From contig NZ_CAMLDL010000028.1 of NCBI RefSeq assembly GCF_946478955.1, forward strand, positions 1-23,235: a DNA stretch of 23,235 nt, read 5' to 3'. This document shows, piece after piece, positions 8,161 through 16,889 of this stretch. Below the pieces are notes generated by a model, which was not told where the DNA came from, searched no databases, and was given only the letters and a program-made list of their open reading frames with translations. This DNA comes from an uncultured Sphingomonas sp. (GTDB lineage: Bacteria > Pseudomonadota > Alphaproteobacteria > Sphingomonadales > Sphingomonadaceae). The position numbers were made by a program, and so were the translations under genes. How positions within the stretch are numbered: position 1 is the first letter of the stretch; each line of letters opens with the position of its first letter.

Positions 8161-8421
8161 CTAATTTGCGTTCGCGTCCGCTTTTGTTCCGTCGGTCTTA
8201 ACATCGACATCAACATCGACATTATCGACCTTGTTTTTCACGTCGCCCGCAGCATCTTTCACTTCATTAGCCGCCGCCACAGTTGCGTTTTGAACGTCGT
8301 CCACCGCGTTGGCGGCTACATTCTCATCATATTGAACCGTGACCGAATCATTCTTGTCATCGGTGGTGACATTGCATGCGCCCAACATTAGCAAGGGCAG
8401 GGCGGCAAGAGCGATACGCAT
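8161..8421 (-). CDS. small acidic lipoprotein
   Basis: An 86-residue predicted lipoprotein: [13 protein letters not shown] followed by the lipobox LGAC with Cys16 as the lipidation site. Two ATGs are possible; I prefer 8421 because AGGGGAGA then has the usual spacing, while the ATG at 8427 almost touches it. The mature part is strongly polar, rich in Ala, Asn, Asp, Val and Lys, with heptad-like or LEA-like runs ([20 protein letters not shown]) and a C-terminal VDVDVDVK. This composition suggests an extended amphipathic helix or disorder at the cell envelope; there is no enzymatic motif. Function is unknown. It lies 27 bases after the M28 peptidase gene and probably shares its transcript. Confidence 0.8.
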   Translation of the reverse strand: MRIALAALPLLMLGACNVTTDDKNDSVTVQYDENVAANAVDDVQNATVAAANEVKDAAGDVKNKVDNVDVDVDVKTDGTKADANAN

Positions 8422-8448
8422 GGACATTCTCCCCTAATTGGAATGACC

Positions 8449-9846
8449 TTAACGCTTCTTCTTGCCTTTTTGCTCCTCAATTGGACCAGCAAGGATGGCA
8501 ACGGCCGCGGTCCAAGCTGCAACATTTTGGCGGAGCTGCACCGGATCGATCTTGTCCAACGTGTCGTCGGGCGTGTGGTGATAATCGAAATAGCGGGTGC
8601 CGTCCTGACTGAGACCGACACCGGGATGACCGGCAGCAAGCATCGGCCCAATATCGGACCCATCAGCCTCTTTGAACGATCCCGTCACAATTCCGAGCGG
8701 CGCCAGTGCGGCGCCGATCCGCCGCGCCTCGTCAATGCGGGCGCCCCCTAAATCGCTTTCCACCTTCCAAATTCGGTCGGCGCCAAAGTCGCTTTCGAGC
8801 AACGCATAATGTGGCTCTTTCCCGTAGCGCTTTTGATAATCCAGGCCGCCAAACAGGCCTACTTCTTCCGAACCGAACCAAACGACGCGGATTGTTCGAA
8901 GCGGGCGACCCGCGTCCATAATGCGCTTGGCGGCCGCCGTCGCGATTGCGACACCCGACGCATCGTCAATTGCGCCAGTACCCAAATCCCAACTGTCCAG
9001 ATGTCCGCCAACAACAACGGGCGGGAGAGAGGGATCGCGGCCAACCAATTCACCGATGACATTACCCGACTCCCCATTTTCCCGGAGCTGACTAACCAGC
9101 GTCAGGTGCATCGACACCGGCTTCCCGCGCTTCAGAATGCGCTGAAGCTGCTCAGCATCGGGAACCGAGATTGCACCTGCAGGAATCGGCGTCGCGCCAT
9201 CGCTGAAGGTCTGGACTCCGGTGTGGGGATTACGGTGACGATCGGTACCTGCGGAACGGACGATAATCCCGATAGCGCCCTTTTTCGATGCGATTGTGGG
9301 ACCAACTCGCCGCGGCGTTCCACCCGGTCCATAACTGGAACCGTCCTGGGTCGGCGCCATATTATGATCAATAAAAACAATCTTGCCGCGAACGGCCGCG
9401 TCCGGCGCAGCGCGCAGTTCATCGACCGAATTAAACGCAACGATCTGCCCGCTAATGCCCTGGGCGCCGGTCGAGGCGCTGTTGCCTAGTGCGGCGACCG
9501 CGAGCTTTTGCGGGAAGGGCGACAGGATTTCCGCGCTTTCTTGCCCCCGTGTCCATACCGGCAACGGGAAGGTTTCGATGCGAACGTTGGTAAAGCCAAG
9601 GGATTTCAGCTTATTCACCGCCCAATCGCGAGCACGAGCCTCCGCCGCAGTGCCGGCAAGACGTTGCCCAATTTCGGTCGTCAGTCCTTCGGTAATGTCC
9701 CATGCGTAATGGTCATTGGACAGCGCATCGTCGCGCAAGGCCGCGACCTTGCTGTCGACCAGCACTGGCGGCGGTGGAGCAGCCTGTTGGGCAAGGGCAG
9801 GAACGGAAGCGGCGAGCAGCAGGGCTGCGAGGATGGAGCGGGTCAT
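8449..9846 (-). CDS. secreted M28-family zinc aminopeptidase with PA domain
   Basis: A 465-residue exported metallopeptidase. A signal peptide (MTRSILAALLLAASVPALA) precedes a protease-associated insertion (about 110-255) and the M28 di-zinc catalytic core. Ligand and catalytic candidates are all visible: His282 and Asp284 in GGHLDSWD, Asp294 in AIDDASG, Glu327/Glu328 in GSEEVG, Asp353 in LESDFG and His424 in YHHTPDDT. M28 enzymes with this layout are periplasmic or secreted aminopeptidases or carboxypeptidases of the Q/glutamate-carboxypeptidase type; the exact substrate cannot be read from the sequence. A GGAGG lies about 15 bases before the ATG, unusually far, and no alternative in-frame start improves this. 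The radical SAM gene lies 54 bases upstream on the same strand. The C-terminal lysine-rich tail (KGKKKR) is unusual for a periplasmic enzyme. Confidence 0.92.
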   Translation of the reverse strand: MTRSILAALLLAASVPALAQQAAPPPPVLVDSKVAALRDDALSNDHYAWDITEGLTTEIGQRLAGTAAEARARDWAVNKLKSLGFTNVRIETFPLPVWTRGQESAEILSPFPQKLAVAALGNSASTGAQGISGQIVAFNSVDELRAAPDAAVRGKIVFIDHNMAPTQDGSSYGPGGTPRRVGPTIASKKGAIGIIVRSAGTDRHRNPHTGVQTFSDGATPIPAGAISVPDAEQLQRILKRGKPVSMHLTLVSQLRENGESGNVIGELVGRDPSLPPVVVGGHLDSWDLGTGAIDDASGVAIATAAAKRIMDAGRPLRTIRVVWFGSEEVGLFGGLDYQKRYGKEPHYALLESDFGADRIWKVESDLGGARIDEARRIGAALAPLGIVTGSFKEADGSDIGPMLAAGHPGVGLSQDGTRYFDYHHTPDDTLDKIDPVQLRQNVAAWTAAVAILAGPIEEQKGKKKR

Positions 9847-9900
9847 GGGCGTAAAGGCTAACCTCCGTATTTCGCGGTGTCACCGTCGTTTGTCGAAAAG

Positions 9901-10971
9901 TCACAAAAGTCGTAGCTGTGCACCGCTCGGAGGCACGAACAGGCCGGTTTGAAGCGCGAACTTGGCGCGTTTCAGCCCGTATCGCTGACATGCTTTTTCG
10001 AAGCGCGTTTCCAGAAGCTTCCCCCAAACGCCTTGACCACGCATCCGGCTGAAGAAATTTGGATCATTATCTTTGCCGCCGCGCAGCGCATGGATGGCCG
10101 CCATCACCTTGCCGGCGCGGTCGGGGTAATGCTGGTCAAGCCACGCCTTGAACAAGGGCGCCACTTCATGAGGAAGGCGGACCGGGAGAAAAAACCCGCC
10201 GCGCGCGCCCGCTTCCGCAGCGGCGGCAACGATAGATTCCATTTCATGATCGGTAATCTGAGGCACTACGGGAGCAATGGAAACGAACGTCGGGACACCA
10301 GCGTCCGACAGCGTCTTGATTGCGGCGATCCGCTTTCGCGGTGCCGGTGCACGCGGCTCCAGCGTGGAATGAATCTTTGGATCAAGCGATGTGACAGAGA
10401 TGGCCACGGCGGCCAGGCCAAGCTTCGCAGCGGGGGCAATAATGTCTAGATCGCGCAAGACACGATCACTTTTCGTCGTGATCGTGAACGGATGCCGGGT
10501 TTCAAGCAACAATTCCAGCACGGATCGGGTGATCCGCCAATCCTCCTCTATAGGTTGGTAAGGGTCGGTGTTGGTACCAAGGGCGATTGGCGCCACTTCA
10601 TATCCGGGTCTGGAGAGGGCTGAATGCAGCAATTTGGACGCATCCGGCTTTGCAAACAGGCGGCTTTCGAAATCCACGCCCGGTGACAGGTCGTGATATG
10701 CGTGAGTAGGCCTGGCAAAACAGTAGATACACCCGTGCTCGCACCCTCGATACGGATTTACCGATCGATCAAATCCAATGTCGGGCGACCTGTTGCGGGT
10801 TAGAATGGTCTTTGGCTTTTCGACCGTTACCGTCGTTTGGCGGGGCACAATGCCGTCCAGGCTTTCCACGCTATCCAGCCAGTCGCCATCGGCCAGCCGC
10901 TCTTTCAGGTTGAAGCGGGTAGGGGTCGCGTTTCTCGTCGCGCCACGGCCACGAATAGACTCGGTTGGCAT
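9901..10971 (-). CDS. PA0069-family radical SAM protein
   Basis: A 356-residue cytoplasmic protein with the radical SAM iron-sulfur motif CEHGCIYC (Cys77, Cys81, Cys84), spaced CxxxCxxC and preceded by SVNPYRG, as in the SplB-like PA0069 family. Further family landmarks are the early GRGA segment (8-11), ARPTHAYHDLSPG after the cluster, and LGTNTDPYQP around the SAM-binding part of the barrel. The function of this family is not established; the resemblance to spore photoproduct lyase suggests radical chemistry on nucleic acid or a similar substrate, but this is inference. I chose the ATG at 10971; an upstream TTG at 11001 would add ten residues and has no better ribosome site. It follows the transglycosylase gene by 42 bases. 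Confidence 0.9.
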   Translation of the reverse strand: MPTESIRGRGATRNATPTRFNLKERLADGDWLDSVESLDGIVPRQTTVTVEKPKTILTRNRSPDIGFDRSVNPYRGCEHGCIYCFARPTHAYHDLSPGVDFESRLFAKPDASKLLHSALSRPGYEVAPIALGTNTDPYQPIEEDWRITRSVLELLLETRHPFTITTKSDRVLRDLDIIAPAAKLGLAAVAISVTSLDPKIHSTLEPRAPAPRKRIAAIKTLSDAGVPTFVSIAPVVPQITDHEMESIVAAAAEAGARGGFFLPVRLPHEVAPLFKAWLDQHYPDRAGKVMAAIHALRGGKDNDPNFFSRMRGQGVWGKLLETRFEKACQRYGLKRAKFALQTGLFVPPSGAQLRLL

Positions 10972-11013
10972 AACAAGAGGATGCCGCGTCGCATCGAACA
11001 AAACAAGAACATA

Positions 11014-12783
11014 TTAGCGTGCGTTGCGAGTAGGGAAGCTTGGCCAGCGATGTTGGACCATAGAAGTAAGCGTAGGGCTGCTTTCGCCCTTCAACCCGTT
11101 GATGACCCACATGTTTCGCAGGACAGAGGGGACATAATAGCGCGTTTCCCAATAGGGGATGCTTTCGATCCACAACAATGGATCGCCGCGATCATTGATC
11201 GACCACCGCGAAACGGGAACCGGCCCCGCGTTATAGGCGGCTATGACCTTTGGAAGCTGTCCCTGGGTTGCTGGGTTGCTGCGGATCAACTCGATGAATG
11301 CCTGTCCATAGTCGATGTTGACGAGCGGATCCTTGAGGGAGGCACTGCTGACATTCGTGCCGCGAGCACGTGCGGTGTCACCGGCGGTTCCGGGCCGAAC
11401 CTGCATCAAACCAACCGCGCCTGCCGGGCTGACTGCGTCGGTTCGGAAGTTACTCTCTTGAATGCAATGGGCATAGGCCAGCGCGGCATCAATTCGCCAA
11501 CCGTTTTGGGGCGTCCACTGCGGCATGGGATAGCGGTCTGCCGGATCGGATGAGGCACCTGCGGGTCCGAAGTGCGCCAACCAATATTGCGCGCCGGGCA
11601 GTGCCATCTGTTCGGCCATTTGGATCAGCGCGCGATGGTCCGCCGGATTGCCGATCCGTGCCTGATGCCTGAACATGGCCTCCGCCTCGCCGCGCCGCCC
11701 TAGGGCGAGAAGGGCCCTGGCGCGTTGAAGATTTGGCAGATTGGCCACCCTGGCCGTATTGGGCGCATTCAGTGAACCACCAAGGCGGCGATCCATGCCC
11801 AGCGTCTCGCGGGCCAACAAGCCGTAGAAGCTTTCGGTTGATCGCGCAGCGGCGAGAAGTAAGGGGTTTACCGCCGCCGGCCGACGACATGCCTGCGCCG
11901 CCCGTGCAGCCCAGAAGTTGGCTGCCGCGACAAATTCCGGTTCGCGCCCCAGGCGAGCCGCGTCGGCGAAGTCTGTAAAGGCAGTGGCGCAATCATTGAG
12001 GCGCCATGACGCCAGTCCTGAAATCCATGCCGATTGACCGGCCCATTCACCCGAATTTTCGGCTCGGCCAAGTTCACCCATTCTCCGCGCGTCGTCATCG
12101 CGGCCGGCAACATAATAGATCCAGGCAACCCGTTGTGCCGCTTCGGCGCGCGCTTCGGGCGAAAGGATGGTCGGTGCGGCAGCGAGATAGGCAAGTTCGG
12201 CATTGGGGCCGTCGTCGATTTTGACTAACGGGTCGAGCTGAAGTCGCAGCGTGTCGGCGACGGGATCACCCGTTACCGATCGTGTCTTGCCGCGCTTGGG
12301 GGCGGACCCAAGGTTCAACATCGGGCGGGAATAGGCGTAGGCCGGGGTGGCGGTCGCCCCGCGCGTCATTGCCATGCGGGCCAGCTGCTCAGCCTGGGGA
12401 AGATCGGGCGCTTTGGAAAGCAGATCGAGAATTTGCGGCAATTCGGTTTTTGGCGACCCCTTCGCCGTATATAATTGCGCGAGCGCGTAATATTTTAGCG
12501 GTTCATCCGGAAGGGCGCCAAGACCGCGGCGGACGCCTTCCCAATTGCCTTTCGACAATTCCGTCAAGGCTTCGCCCACGGTTTTGGGGATGACCTGAGG
12601 AACTGGGACAGCGGGCGGCGTTACGATTACCGGCGTATCGTCTGGCTGGTTTGGCGATATTTCCTGCGGCTCTGCTGGCTGCGTCGTGATTACGGTAAGC
12701 GGCGCCAACGGGTCAGCCGGGCTTTGAGCAAAAGCGGCATTGGCCAATAGGGCGGTCGGAATAAGGATCGCGGTTCGCAGCAT
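11014..12783 (-). CDS. soluble lytic murein transglycosylase (Slt-type)
   Basis: A 589-residue periplasmic protein that should cleave peptidoglycan glycan strands to 1,6-anhydro-muramyl products. A signal peptide ends at AFA-Q (about residue 19). A proline-rich linker (about 30-65) leads into a long superhelical region (about 70-420) like the doughnut of Slt70. The C-terminal SLT domain has the catalytic Glu443 in HCIQESNFRTDAVSPAGAVG, followed by GLMQVRPGTA and later AAYNAGP, all standard for family 1A. The gene begins one base inside the stop of the glycosylase-like gene (TAATG), so it is probably translated by coupling. The radical SAM gene follows it directly. Confidence 0.93.
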   Translation of the reverse strand: MLRTAILIPTALLANAAFAQSPADPLAPLTVITTQPAEPQEISPNQPDDTPVIVTPPAVPVPQVIPKTVGEALTELSKGNWEGVRRGLGALPDEPLKYYALAQLYTAKGSPKTELPQILDLLSKAPDLPQAEQLARMAMTRGATATPAYAYSRPMLNLGSAPKRGKTRSVTGDPVADTLRLQLDPLVKIDDGPNAELAYLAAAPTILSPEARAEAAQRVAWIYYVAGRDDDARRMGELGRAENSGEWAGQSAWISGLASWRLNDCATAFTDFADAARLGREPEFVAAANFWAARAAQACRRPAAVNPLLLAAARSTESFYGLLARETLGMDRRLGGSLNAPNTARVANLPNLQRARALLALGRRGEAEAMFRHQARIGNPADHRALIQMAEQMALPGAQYWLAHFGPAGASSDPADRYPMPQWTPQNGWRIDAALAYAHCIQESNFRTDAVSPAGAVGLMQVRPGTAGDTARARGTNVSSASLKDPLVNIDYGQAFIELIRSNPATQGQLPKVIAAYNAGPVPVSRWSINDRGDPLLWIESIPYWETRYYVPSVLRNMWVINGLKGESSPTLTSMVQHRWPSFPTRNAR

Positions 12784-13478
12784 TAGTCTTTGTCACTCAT
12801 CAGCAAAAGTAAATCGCGCCACGCCAATGACTTGTCCGAAGGGCGTTGGAGTAGCCAGCGAGGGTGGAACGTCGCAACGGTGCGAATTCCCTCAATACGG
12901 TGCACACGTCCGCGGGCCCGGGCGAGCGGCTCGCCCGTCAACGCGCGAGAAGTGGCATCACCGAACAATATCAGACGCTCCGGCCGGGCCAAGCGGATGT
13001 GATCCCTCGCAATCTCGGCGCACCGTTCCAATTCATCGCGGTCGATTCGAGCGGCAGGGGCGTGGAAACAGGCCAATGAGGCAATGTAAGCGGCGTCAGG
13101 CGCAATTCCGATCGCCGCGAGCATCCGTTCAGTAAGAGCCCATGCATCGCCGCCAATCGGCTGACCAGCGACGGCGTCATCGCGATCGGGACGATCACTT
13201 ATCAGCATCAAAGGCGACGCTTCGCGCCCCTTTGGAGCCACCCTAGCGGCGCCGGTGCGCGCCATTGGTAGATCGGGGGAAGTCGATAGCCATTCGCGGA
13301 AGGCGTCAAATTGCTTTGGCCTTTCCGTACGGGCGGTGAGTTGCGGGAGGATTTCATCCGATGTTGATAGTGTTGGCGCATCGGCGCGCAACCAAGCGCG
13401 CGGCGTTTCACTTACGGCCACGTCGACTCCGCTTTCCGCCCACCAGCCGATTAAACTGTCGAACGCGGCGCGATTCAC
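12783..13478 (-). CDS. divergent uracil-DNA glycosylase superfamily protein
   Basis: About 231 residues whose C-terminal two-thirds match the fold order of family 4/5-like uracil-DNA glycosylases: a motif-A region LMLISDRPDRDDAVAGQPIGG (from about 90), ALTERMLAAIGIAPDAAYI, a middle cysteine segment ACFHAPAARIDRDELERC (Cys137, Cys153), LILFGDATSRALTG, and the motif-B-like HPRWLLQRP (His205). Known family 4 enzymes have GEAPG in motif A and four cluster cysteines; here motif A is SDRPD and the N-terminal cysteine pair is missing. Glycosylase activity is therefore uncertain. There is no ATG; I chose GTG at 13478 (GGAGGGA 11-13 bases upstream), with TTG at 13535 as an alternative. It diverges from the ETF-QO gene and overlaps the transglycosylase start. 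Confidence 0.75.
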   Translation of the reverse strand: MNRAAFDSLIGWWAESGVDVAVSETPRAWLRADAPTLSTSDEILPQLTARTERPKQFDAFREWLSTSPDLPMARTGAARVAPKGREASPLMLISDRPDRDDAVAGQPIGGDAWALTERMLAAIGIAPDAAYIASLACFHAPAARIDRDELERCAEIARDHIRLARPERLILFGDATSRALTGEPLARARGRVHRIEGIRTVATFHPRWLLQRPSDKSLAWRDLLLLMSDKD

Positions 13479-13591
13479 TGTTTCGAGATTCCCTCCCACG
13501 CGCCTACTGTCGTCCAAGGTTGACGGCGCGGTCAAGGAATTGGCAGGGCTGTCGGGCCGGAAAGATTGCCGGACGCGATAAGGGGAGTCGA

Positions 13592-15238
13592 ATGAGCCAG
13601 CGCGAATCGATGGAATATGATGTCGTTATCGTCGGTGCTGGCGTTGCCGGGCTGAGCGCCGCTATTCGCCTGAAGCAACTCGCCGTCGAAAAGGACCGGG
13701 AAGTTTCCGTCTGCGTCCTGGAAAAAGGCAGTGAGGTAGGCGCCCATATCCTGTCGGGCGCGGTGTTCGACCCCAAGGCGCTCGACGAGCTGATGCCCGA
13801 CGCCAAGGAAAAGGGCGCACCGCTTAATGTGCCGGTGACGGAAAACCATCATTGGGCGCTGTCGGAAAGCGGTAAGTTCGCCATTCCGCACCTCTTTACC
13901 CCGCCGTTTATGCACAACAAGGGGACCTACACTCTCAGCCTTGGAAATCTTACGCGCTGGCTGGCGAGCCAGGCCGAGGAGCTGGGTGTCGAGATTTTCC
14001 CCGGTTTCGCGGGCGCCGAAGTGCTGTTCAACGATGATGGCAGCGTCAAAGGCGTTGCCACGGGTGACATGGGTGTCGGACGCGACGGTGATCATAAGCC
14101 AGATTACCAGCAAGGCATGGAATTGCATGCGCGCTACACCTTCCTTGCGGAAGGGGCGCGGGGCAGCCTGACCAAAGAACTTACCCGCATCTTCGGCCTT
14201 CGCGATGAAAGCGGTCCGCAAGTATATGGTATTGGTATCAAGGAATTGTGGGACATTCCTGCCGAGCAACATAAGCCGGGTCGCGTAATCCATACGCAAG
14301 GATGGCCGCTCGACGATGCATGGGGCGGCGGCTTCCTCTATCATCAGGAAAATGGTCAAGTCGCGCTCGGCTTTGTTACCGCGCTGGATTACAAAAACCC
14401 CTACCTGTCTCCATTCGAGGAGTTCCAGCGCTGGAAGACCCATCCGGCGATTCGCGCCGAAATTGAAGGCGGCAAGCGCATCAGCTATGGCGCGCGTGCA
14501 ATCAATGAGGGCGGCTGGCAGTCTGTTCCAAAGCTTGCCTTCCCGGGCGGCGCGCTGATCGGTTGCTCTGCGGGGTTCGTCAATGTGCCGCGGATCAAGG
14601 GCAGCCATACCGCGATGAAGTCGGGGATGCTGGCCGCCGAGGCGGCATTTGACGCGATTTCGGCGGATCGCCGTTCGGACGTGCTTGAGACCTATGAACC
14701 GGCAGTGCGATCAAGTTGGATTGCCGACGAGCTCAAAACCGTTCGCAACGCGCAACCGGCCGTCGCTAAATGGGGATCAACCATCGGTACGATCTTCGCT
14801 GGCTTCGACATGTGGCTGAATTATTTGAAAATTCATACGCCCTGGACGCTGGGGCATCATCCCGACAATGAAAGCCTTGGACGCAAGGACCAATATCGGC
14901 CGATTGCCTATCCCAAACCCGACGGCAAGATCAGCTTTGACCGTTTGTCATCAGTCTTCCTATCGAACACCAATCATGAAGAAGATCAGCCCATCCATCT
15001 GACGCTGAAGGATGCGGCGGTGCCGATCACGGTCAATCTTGCGCTCTACGACGCACCGGAGCAACGATATTGCCCGGCGGGTGTTTATGAGATTGTCGAA
15101 GACGGCGGTTCAGCGCGGCTTCAGATCAACGCGCAGAACTGTGTTCATTGCAAGACGTGTGACATCAAGGACCCGACTCAGAATATCAACTGGGTCGTAC
15201 CCGAAGGCGGTGGAGGACCAAATTACCCGAACATGTAA
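13592..15238 (+). CDS. electron-transfer flavoprotein-ubiquinone oxidoreductase (ETF-QO)
   Basis: A 548-residue flavoprotein that passes electrons from reduced ETF (fatty-acid and amino-acid oxidation) to ubiquinone at the inner membrane. An N-terminal FAD site, VVIVGAGVAGLSAAIRLKQL (about 11-30), is followed by EKGSEVGAHILSGAVFDPKAL, distinctive of ETF-QO. The middle has KELWDIPAEQHKPGRVIHTQG and GCSAGFVNVPRIKGSHTAMKSG. The C-terminal 4Fe-4S ligands are Cys494, Cys517, Cys520 and Cys523 (CPAGVYE, then CVHCKTC). The length is typical. The start was chosen at ATG 13592, with AGGGGAG 4-5 bases upstream; a longer open frame upstream runs antisense into the glycosylase gene. It is the first gene of a plus-strand run reaching 20230. 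Confidence 0.97.
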   Translation: MSQRESMEYDVVIVGAGVAGLSAAIRLKQLAVEKDREVSVCVLEKGSEVGAHILSGAVFDPKALDELMPDAKEKGAPLNVPVTENHHWALSESGKFAIPHLFTPPFMHNKGTYTLSLGNLTRWLASQAEELGVEIFPGFAGAEVLFNDDGSVKGVATGDMGVGRDGDHKPDYQQGMELHARYTFLAEGARGSLTKELTRIFGLRDESGPQVYGIGIKELWDIPAEQHKPGRVIHTQGWPLDDAWGGGFLYHQENGQVALGFVTALDYKNPYLSPFEEFQRWKTHPAIRAEIEGGKRISYGARAINEGGWQSVPKLAFPGGALIGCSAGFVNVPRIKGSHTAMKSGMLAAEAAFDAISADRRSDVLETYEPAVRSSWIADELKTVRNAQPAVAKWGSTIGTIFAGFDMWLNYLKIHTPWTLGHHPDNESLGRKDQYRPIAYPKPDGKISFDRLSSVFLSNTNHEEDQPIHLTLKDAAVPITVNLALYDAPEQRYCPAGVYEIVEDGGSARLQINAQNCVHCKTCDIKDPTQNINWVVPEGGGGPNYPNM

Positions 15239-16889
15239 CCCGGTGCCGTTCGGCGTTGCGCTCTTTGTCGCGGTCGCGTCGCCGATTGCCGCCAAACCGA
15301 CCCAGCAGGTGATTGACCCCGTTCAATCCTATGTGCAGGCACGTGCAGCGGAAATCGCGGGGGATCATGGCAGGGCCGTGAACCTTTTGGCGGCAATGGC
15401 CACTGCAGATCCCGCCGATCAAACGATCGTTCGGCGGGCCATTGCCACCGCAATTCAGGCGGGCGACACCGATACGGCCATTCGTCTTGCCAAGACCCTG
15501 CCGCTTGATCGGCAAGCGTTTGACTCGCGCCTGCTGTTGGCGGCTGATGCCCTGAAGCGCGGCCGCAATTCCGATGCGATTTCGATTTTGGAAAAGGGCA
15601 ACACGGCGACGGAAGCCGATCTCTTTCTACCGCTCATGAAAGCGTGGGTCGCAACGGCCGAAAAAAAACGCGCCGGGGTCGATGCGCTTGCCGCGATGCC
15701 CCCCGGTAATGCGGCTTCAGCACTCGCTAATGACAATAGGGCGCTGATGTTGCTCAGCCTTGGGGCATATGATGAAGCTTTGCCGTTAGCGCGCGCGGCG
15801 ATCCGGAATGGCGAGTCGAATGACGCGCGGCTACGCCTTGCGCTGGCGGACGGTTTCCAGCGCGGGGGCAGGGTAGAAGCGGCGCGTGAAATGCTGGCGG
15901 GAAACAGTGATGTTCTTGCCGATGCACGGGCGCAACTGAATGCCGGCAAACCCCTAGAATTGGGTGTCGACACGCCTGCCAAGGCCCTGGCGTCAACAAT
16001 GATTTCACTGAGTTCCGATTTCCTTCGCGACGACAATAAGGCGCTGCCAATCGCGCTGATCCAGATCGCGCTGCATGCACAGCCAGATAATGTGTCGGCG
16101 AAGATCCTGCTGGCGCTACTGCTCGACGGTGACGATCGCAGTGATGAGGCAGTTGCACTGCTGGCCAAAGTGCCGCCGTCGAATTTATTGTCGTCGAGCG
16201 CCATCCTGGCGCAGTTGGCAGTTCTGACGTCAAACGAACGTTATGGTGAGGCGCTCCGTATCGCCGAACCGGCGGCGCAGGCGTCCAATGCGAGCAGCGA
16301 TGTCATCAAACGATACGCCGACGTGCTGGGGGACATGGACCGTCACGCCGAGGCCGCCGCCGCATATGGCCGCGCCATCGATCGGGCAAAAGCGGAGGGC
16401 GAGACCAAGGATCTATGGACCTATCATCTCCTGCGTGCAGCGAGCCTTGAGGAAGTGGACCGCTGGCCGGAGGCAAAGGCGGACCTTGACGAAGCGTTGA
16501 AACTGGAGCCCGAAAACCCGGTCCTGCTAAACTTCATGGGATATGGGAAACTCGAGCGGGGGGAGGATATTCGGCAAGCGGAAGCGATGATCCGCAAAGC
16601 AAGCGCGCTTCGCCCCGATGATGCTTCGATTACTGATTCACTGGGCTGGGCGCTGTTCAAAACCGGTCGAACCCAAGAGGCCATCACCACGCTGCGCAAG
16701 GCGGCGGCAGCGGATGCCGCGGAGGCGGAAATCCATGAGCATCTTGGCGATGCCCTTTATAGCGCAGGGCGCCGCATTGAGGCGCGCTTCTCATGGAACG
16801 CGGCAATGGTTACCGCTAAAGACAAGGACAAGCCGCGATTGCAGTCCAAGCTCGACTATGGGCTGAACAAGGCGAATGCGGCCCCCTGA
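15210..16889 (+). CDS. exported TPR-rich protein upstream of ispE
   Basis: A roughly 559-residue repeat protein. Its N-terminus has a hydrophobic segment VPFGVALFVAVASPIAA, a likely signal peptide ending near AA-KP. Two GTG starts are possible: 15210, giving MEDQITRTCNPV with a basic n-region and overlapping ETF-QO by 29 bases, or 15243, four bases after the ETF-QO stop but with no positive n-region. I prefer 15210 with low certainty. The rest is solenoid-like; the clearest TPRs are C-terminal (WPEAKADLDEALKLEPENPVLLNFMGY, ITDSLGWALFKTGRTQEAITTLRKA, IHEHLGDALYSAGRRIEARFSW). There is no catalytic motif; a periplasmic assembly or scaffold role is inference. An A8 run interrupts the GC-rich coding sequence at 15661-15668. 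Its TGA overlaps the ispE ATG. Confidence 0.85.
   Translation: MEDQITRTCNPVPFGVALFVAVASPIAAKPTQQVIDPVQSYVQARAAEIAGDHGRAVNLLAAMATADPADQTIVRRAIATAIQAGDTDTAIRLAKTLPLDRQAFDSRLLLAADALKRGRNSDAISILEKGNTATEADLFLPLMKAWVATAEKKRAGVDALAAMPPGNAASALANDNRALMLLSLGAYDEALPLARAAIRNGESNDARLRLALADGFQRGGRVEAAREMLAGNSDVLADARAQLNAGKPLELGVDTPAKALASTMISLSSDFLRDDNKALPIALIQIALHAQPDNVSAKILLALLLDGDDRSDEAVALLAKVPPSNLLSSSAILAQLAVLTSNERYGEALRIAEPAAQASNASSDVIKRYADVLGDMDRHAEAAAAYGRAIDRAKAEGETKDLWTYHLLRAASLEEVDRWPEAKADLDEALKLEPENPVLLNFMGYGKLERGEDIRQAEAMIRKASALRPDDASITDSLGWALFKTGRTQEAITTLRKAAAADAAEAEIHEHLGDALYSAGRRIEARFSWNAAMVTAKDKDKPRLQSKLDYGLNKANAAP

Noticed and set aside
9875..9885. Short dyad CGGTG-T-CACCG upstream of the M28 peptidase
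   Set aside because: It is too short to separate from chance in GC-rich sequence and has no further support as an operator or terminator.
13532..14608. A 358-residue minus-strand frame
   Set aside because: It lies wholly antisense to ETF-QO, whose motifs are complete, and has no recognisable domain.
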